DNA of 64,000 nt from an uncultured bacterium (GTDB lineage: Bacteria > Bacteroidota > Bacteroidia > Bacteroidales > Muribaculaceae): contig CAJMNI010000010.1 of NCBI GenBank assembly GCA_905214735.1, forward strand, positions 1 to 64,000. The letters run 5' to 3'. The notes beneath the pieces are model-generated. The model worked only from the letters and a program-made list of their open reading frames with translations. It had not been told where the DNA came from and did no database searches. Position numbers and translations under genes: made by a program. Of the stretch, positions 63,101 through 64,000 are shown in pieces (within the stretch, counting starts at the first letter, position 1; each line of letters begins with the position of its first letter).

Positions 63101-63401
63101 CAAGGTCGGTCGTAGAGCTTGCCATGCGAACCACCATCTTGTCGTGGAGCGGCTCGGTCACCTCTTTATAACCGACATAGCTGAATTTGGCCTGCTTCAC
63201 GTTGGCCGGCACCGTAATGGTGAAACTACCGTCAACATCTGTTGCAGCACCCTGGCCTCCCCCTATCGGGAGAACCGTAACGCCGATCAGGGGTTCGTTG
63301 TTCCCCGCGTCGACTACCGTGCCACTTACCGTGCGAGTCTGGGCGATCGCGCTCCAGCTCACTGCGGCCAGTGTCATCAACATTATAAACAGTTTTCTCA
63401 T
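60168..63401 (-). CDS. SusC/RagA family TonB-dependent outer-membrane transporter
   Basis: This 1077-aa outer-membrane barrel imports substrate captured by SusD, using TonB energy. It has a signal peptide (to 'WSAIAQTRT'), a carboxypeptidase-regulatory-like domain (residues about 22-100, 'TVSGTVVDAGNNEPLIGVTV'), a TonB-box-like 'LVVVAYGTANK', the plug domain ('EDRPVTSVTAALEGNAPGVQV' and 'SPAIRIRGFNSFN'), and a barrel ending in an aromatic residue ('TFQLSVKF'), the usual outer-membrane C-terminal signal. Length fits the family. The promoter at 63730-63761 leaves a leader of about 320 nt. Confidence 0.95.
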   Translation of the reverse strand: MRKLFIMLMTLAAVSWSAIAQTRTVSGTVVDAGNNEPLIGVTVLPIGGGQGAATDVDGSFTITVPANVKQAKFSYVGYKEVTEPLHDKMVVRMASSTTDLDDLVVVAYGTANKESLTGSVAVVGASEIEDRPVTSVTAALEGNAPGVQVNNSTGAPGSSPAIRIRGFNSFNSAAQSPLYVVDGVIYEGDVAAISPSDIESMSVLKDAASCALYGSRGANGVILISTKRAKSVGKVDVTATVRLGSYGRGIPFYKRLGAGRWSEQALRGLANGAVTNSGGASTYEAALKSQMGSFFSSFCQGTNVFNMLAADVFNENGEVLADVNPYYTDLDWWDPISQTGLRQEYSLNAAGASEKFNSFASVSYLKENGYIRQTDYERFTGRVTANYTPVSYFKTGLNLSANYVKSQVGDDNVGTDYVTNPFLSTFYAPIQPYYAHDPETGEMLYNEDGSHIWNTDAINKGDNMAWTLRLNRNNYNSSSIDASAYATAVIPYGFEFTVQGSLFFNKASQTTYSNNQVGSQKGIGGLDQAHGTSKSYTFQQQLTWSHEYGLHHIDALLLHQNFKSMFDTSSIRMSGQFLPGIYALSNFENRDDAGESINAYTTESYLGRARYNYDQKYFGEFSINRDGSSQFYKDNRWGTFWSVGASWIISKEKFMQNLHWLNYLKLRAAYGSVGNNVAAGYQAYLNLYSFYDNSIIPTQIGNEKLKWEATKTLDIALEGSLFNDRFTFSIGYFNKVNSDLIYSLRQPGSAGSLGMTGSSPAIATNIGTMENNGWELQFGVDIIRNQNVKWNFNCDFSFVNNKIKKLPYGHNIVNSALFQGKSLYEHYDYVYAGVDQMNGRALYEMVPESRDYYYYDENDNWVYDKDLYEQNLADAKKDGSYVEINGKGYTYKTQYAGRRIIDSALPTVYGSFGTNVSWKGINFGMLFTYSIGGTLYDSNYARLMGFSADSPSALHKDILKAWTAVPEGMTEDSPNRIDKGGIPQINSVNGEFNNAASSRWLISSSYLALKNISLSYDLPMKWSNALKLQNINVGFFMDNVFLACARSGMNPTYNFAGGQGTSYVPNRTYTFQLSVKF

Positions 63402-64000
63402 ACCTTAATAATTTAGATAAGTTATTTTGTTTTTAGATATGTCGTATAAGGTTTCTTGGATTTATGATTCTGAGCGTCGTCCAGGTCTTGCTTCTCCATC
63501 TCGGTTTGACTCCCTCTCGGTTGCCTCCCTTCGGCCGGCTCTTGCATCCCTGAGAATCGACTCGGATTCATGAATTTTTTATGAATGTTGTTTTGCTTGT
63601 TTTGTTACTTCTTTTTCCTTTCTTTTTGTTTGATTCAACCTTGATTTTATCTTTCATCAGCAATTTTTTATGCCCTTAACATCTGCACTTTAGCAAATGT
63701 TAAAGAGTATAAATATCGCTTAACTTTCGCAAATTTAAGAAACGGTTGGCTATTTTCCAAATATTTCGGCGAATTTTAACATACAAACCGCAATTTTTTC
63801 TACGAATCCCGACATTTTGACATGTTTTACAACATAATTACACAGCATAGCACCCACATTCCGCTTAGGAACATGGGCGCCATTTGTTAATTTTCAGCGA
63901 GTCTGAACCCTGCTTTCGCTGCGATTTAGCCGCGAGCTTTTCTCTGCTTAAGGGATTCCGATGATTACCGGGCTTCCTGGCAGTCCGACGAAGGGATAGT
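63402..64000. other. susC leader and upstream non-coding region
   Basis: No convincing gene is present in 599 nt. From the ATG at 63401 to the predicted start site near 63724 lies a leader of about 320 nt, rich in purines on the minus strand between 63470 and 63570. Beyond the promoter a weak hairpin (CCCACATTCC with GGAACATGGG, 63853-63877) is the only structure noticed. The last 120 nt hold nothing I recognise. Confidence 0.5.
63730..63761 (-). promoter_or_regulatory. Bacteroidetes-type promoter for susC/susD
   Basis: On the minus strand TTTG (63758-63761) is followed after 20 nt by TAAATTTG (63730-63737), a full consensus match. The predicted start near 63724 gives an unusually long leader of about 320 nt. 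No other consensus promoter lies closer to the susC ATG. Confidence 0.7.

Overview
The window is a gene-dense, moderately GC-rich chromosomal segment of a Bacteroidales bacterium. A gut Muribaculaceae-like lineage is my best guess, but that is inference from gene content. The evidence is a SusC/SusD pair, Bacteroidetes-only families (DUF6452, DUF6048, DUF3822), a complex I operon without nuoE, nuoF or nuoG and with fused nuoCD, a short epsilon subunit, a streptopain-family protease, and several promoters of the Bacteroidetes type (TTTG, 19-20 nt, TAnnTTTG). I see no phage, insertion sequence, CRISPR array or rRNA gene.

Layout. 1-136: two tRNA genes (Asn, cut by the window edge, and Lys). 285-3835: bioB, a polyprenyl-phosphate-type glycosyltransferase, and a DUF6452/DUF6048 pair. 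3907-11838: an island of secreted proteins containing an M6 metalloprotease, a choloylglycine-hydrolase-family enzyme, a small lipoprotein, an unknown secreted protein and a C10 cysteine protease. 12143-30222: one 18-kb leftward block in the order nuoA-B-CD-H, atpD-C-B-E-F-H-A-G, nuoI-J-K-L-M-N. The whole F1Fo ATP synthase operon therefore sits inside the complex I operon. 30478-32466: a lipoprotein and ribonuclease Z. 32548-42366: a leftward envelope operon (anti-sigma-like membrane protein, Spy/CpxP-like protein, giant alpha-2-macroglobulin), then a rightward acyl-CoA synthetase and an ECF sigma factor. 42540-53386: a leftward housekeeping run (ansA, MATE pump, DUF3822, rsmD, ribBA, S9 peptidase, ispE, grpE, dnaJ). 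53463-57948: two secreted proteins of unknown function. 58253-63761: a SusD/SusC nutrient-uptake pair with a long 5' leader.

How the genes work together. Complex I builds a proton gradient, ATP synthase spends it, and here both appear to share one promoter at 30193-30222. Five secreted proteins in three separate places (3907, 7649, 9376, 53463, 55008) end in the same roughly 45-residue C-terminal module containing Y-[FY]-N-L-Q-G, which suggests a shared export or surface-anchoring route. The enzyme at 5864 has its start codon buried in a 24-bp RNA hairpin, a strong candidate for post-transcriptional control.

The most unusual observations are the nuo/atp interleaving, the start-codon hairpin at 5814-5887, and the shared C-terminal module. 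Novelty of each could not be checked without database searches.
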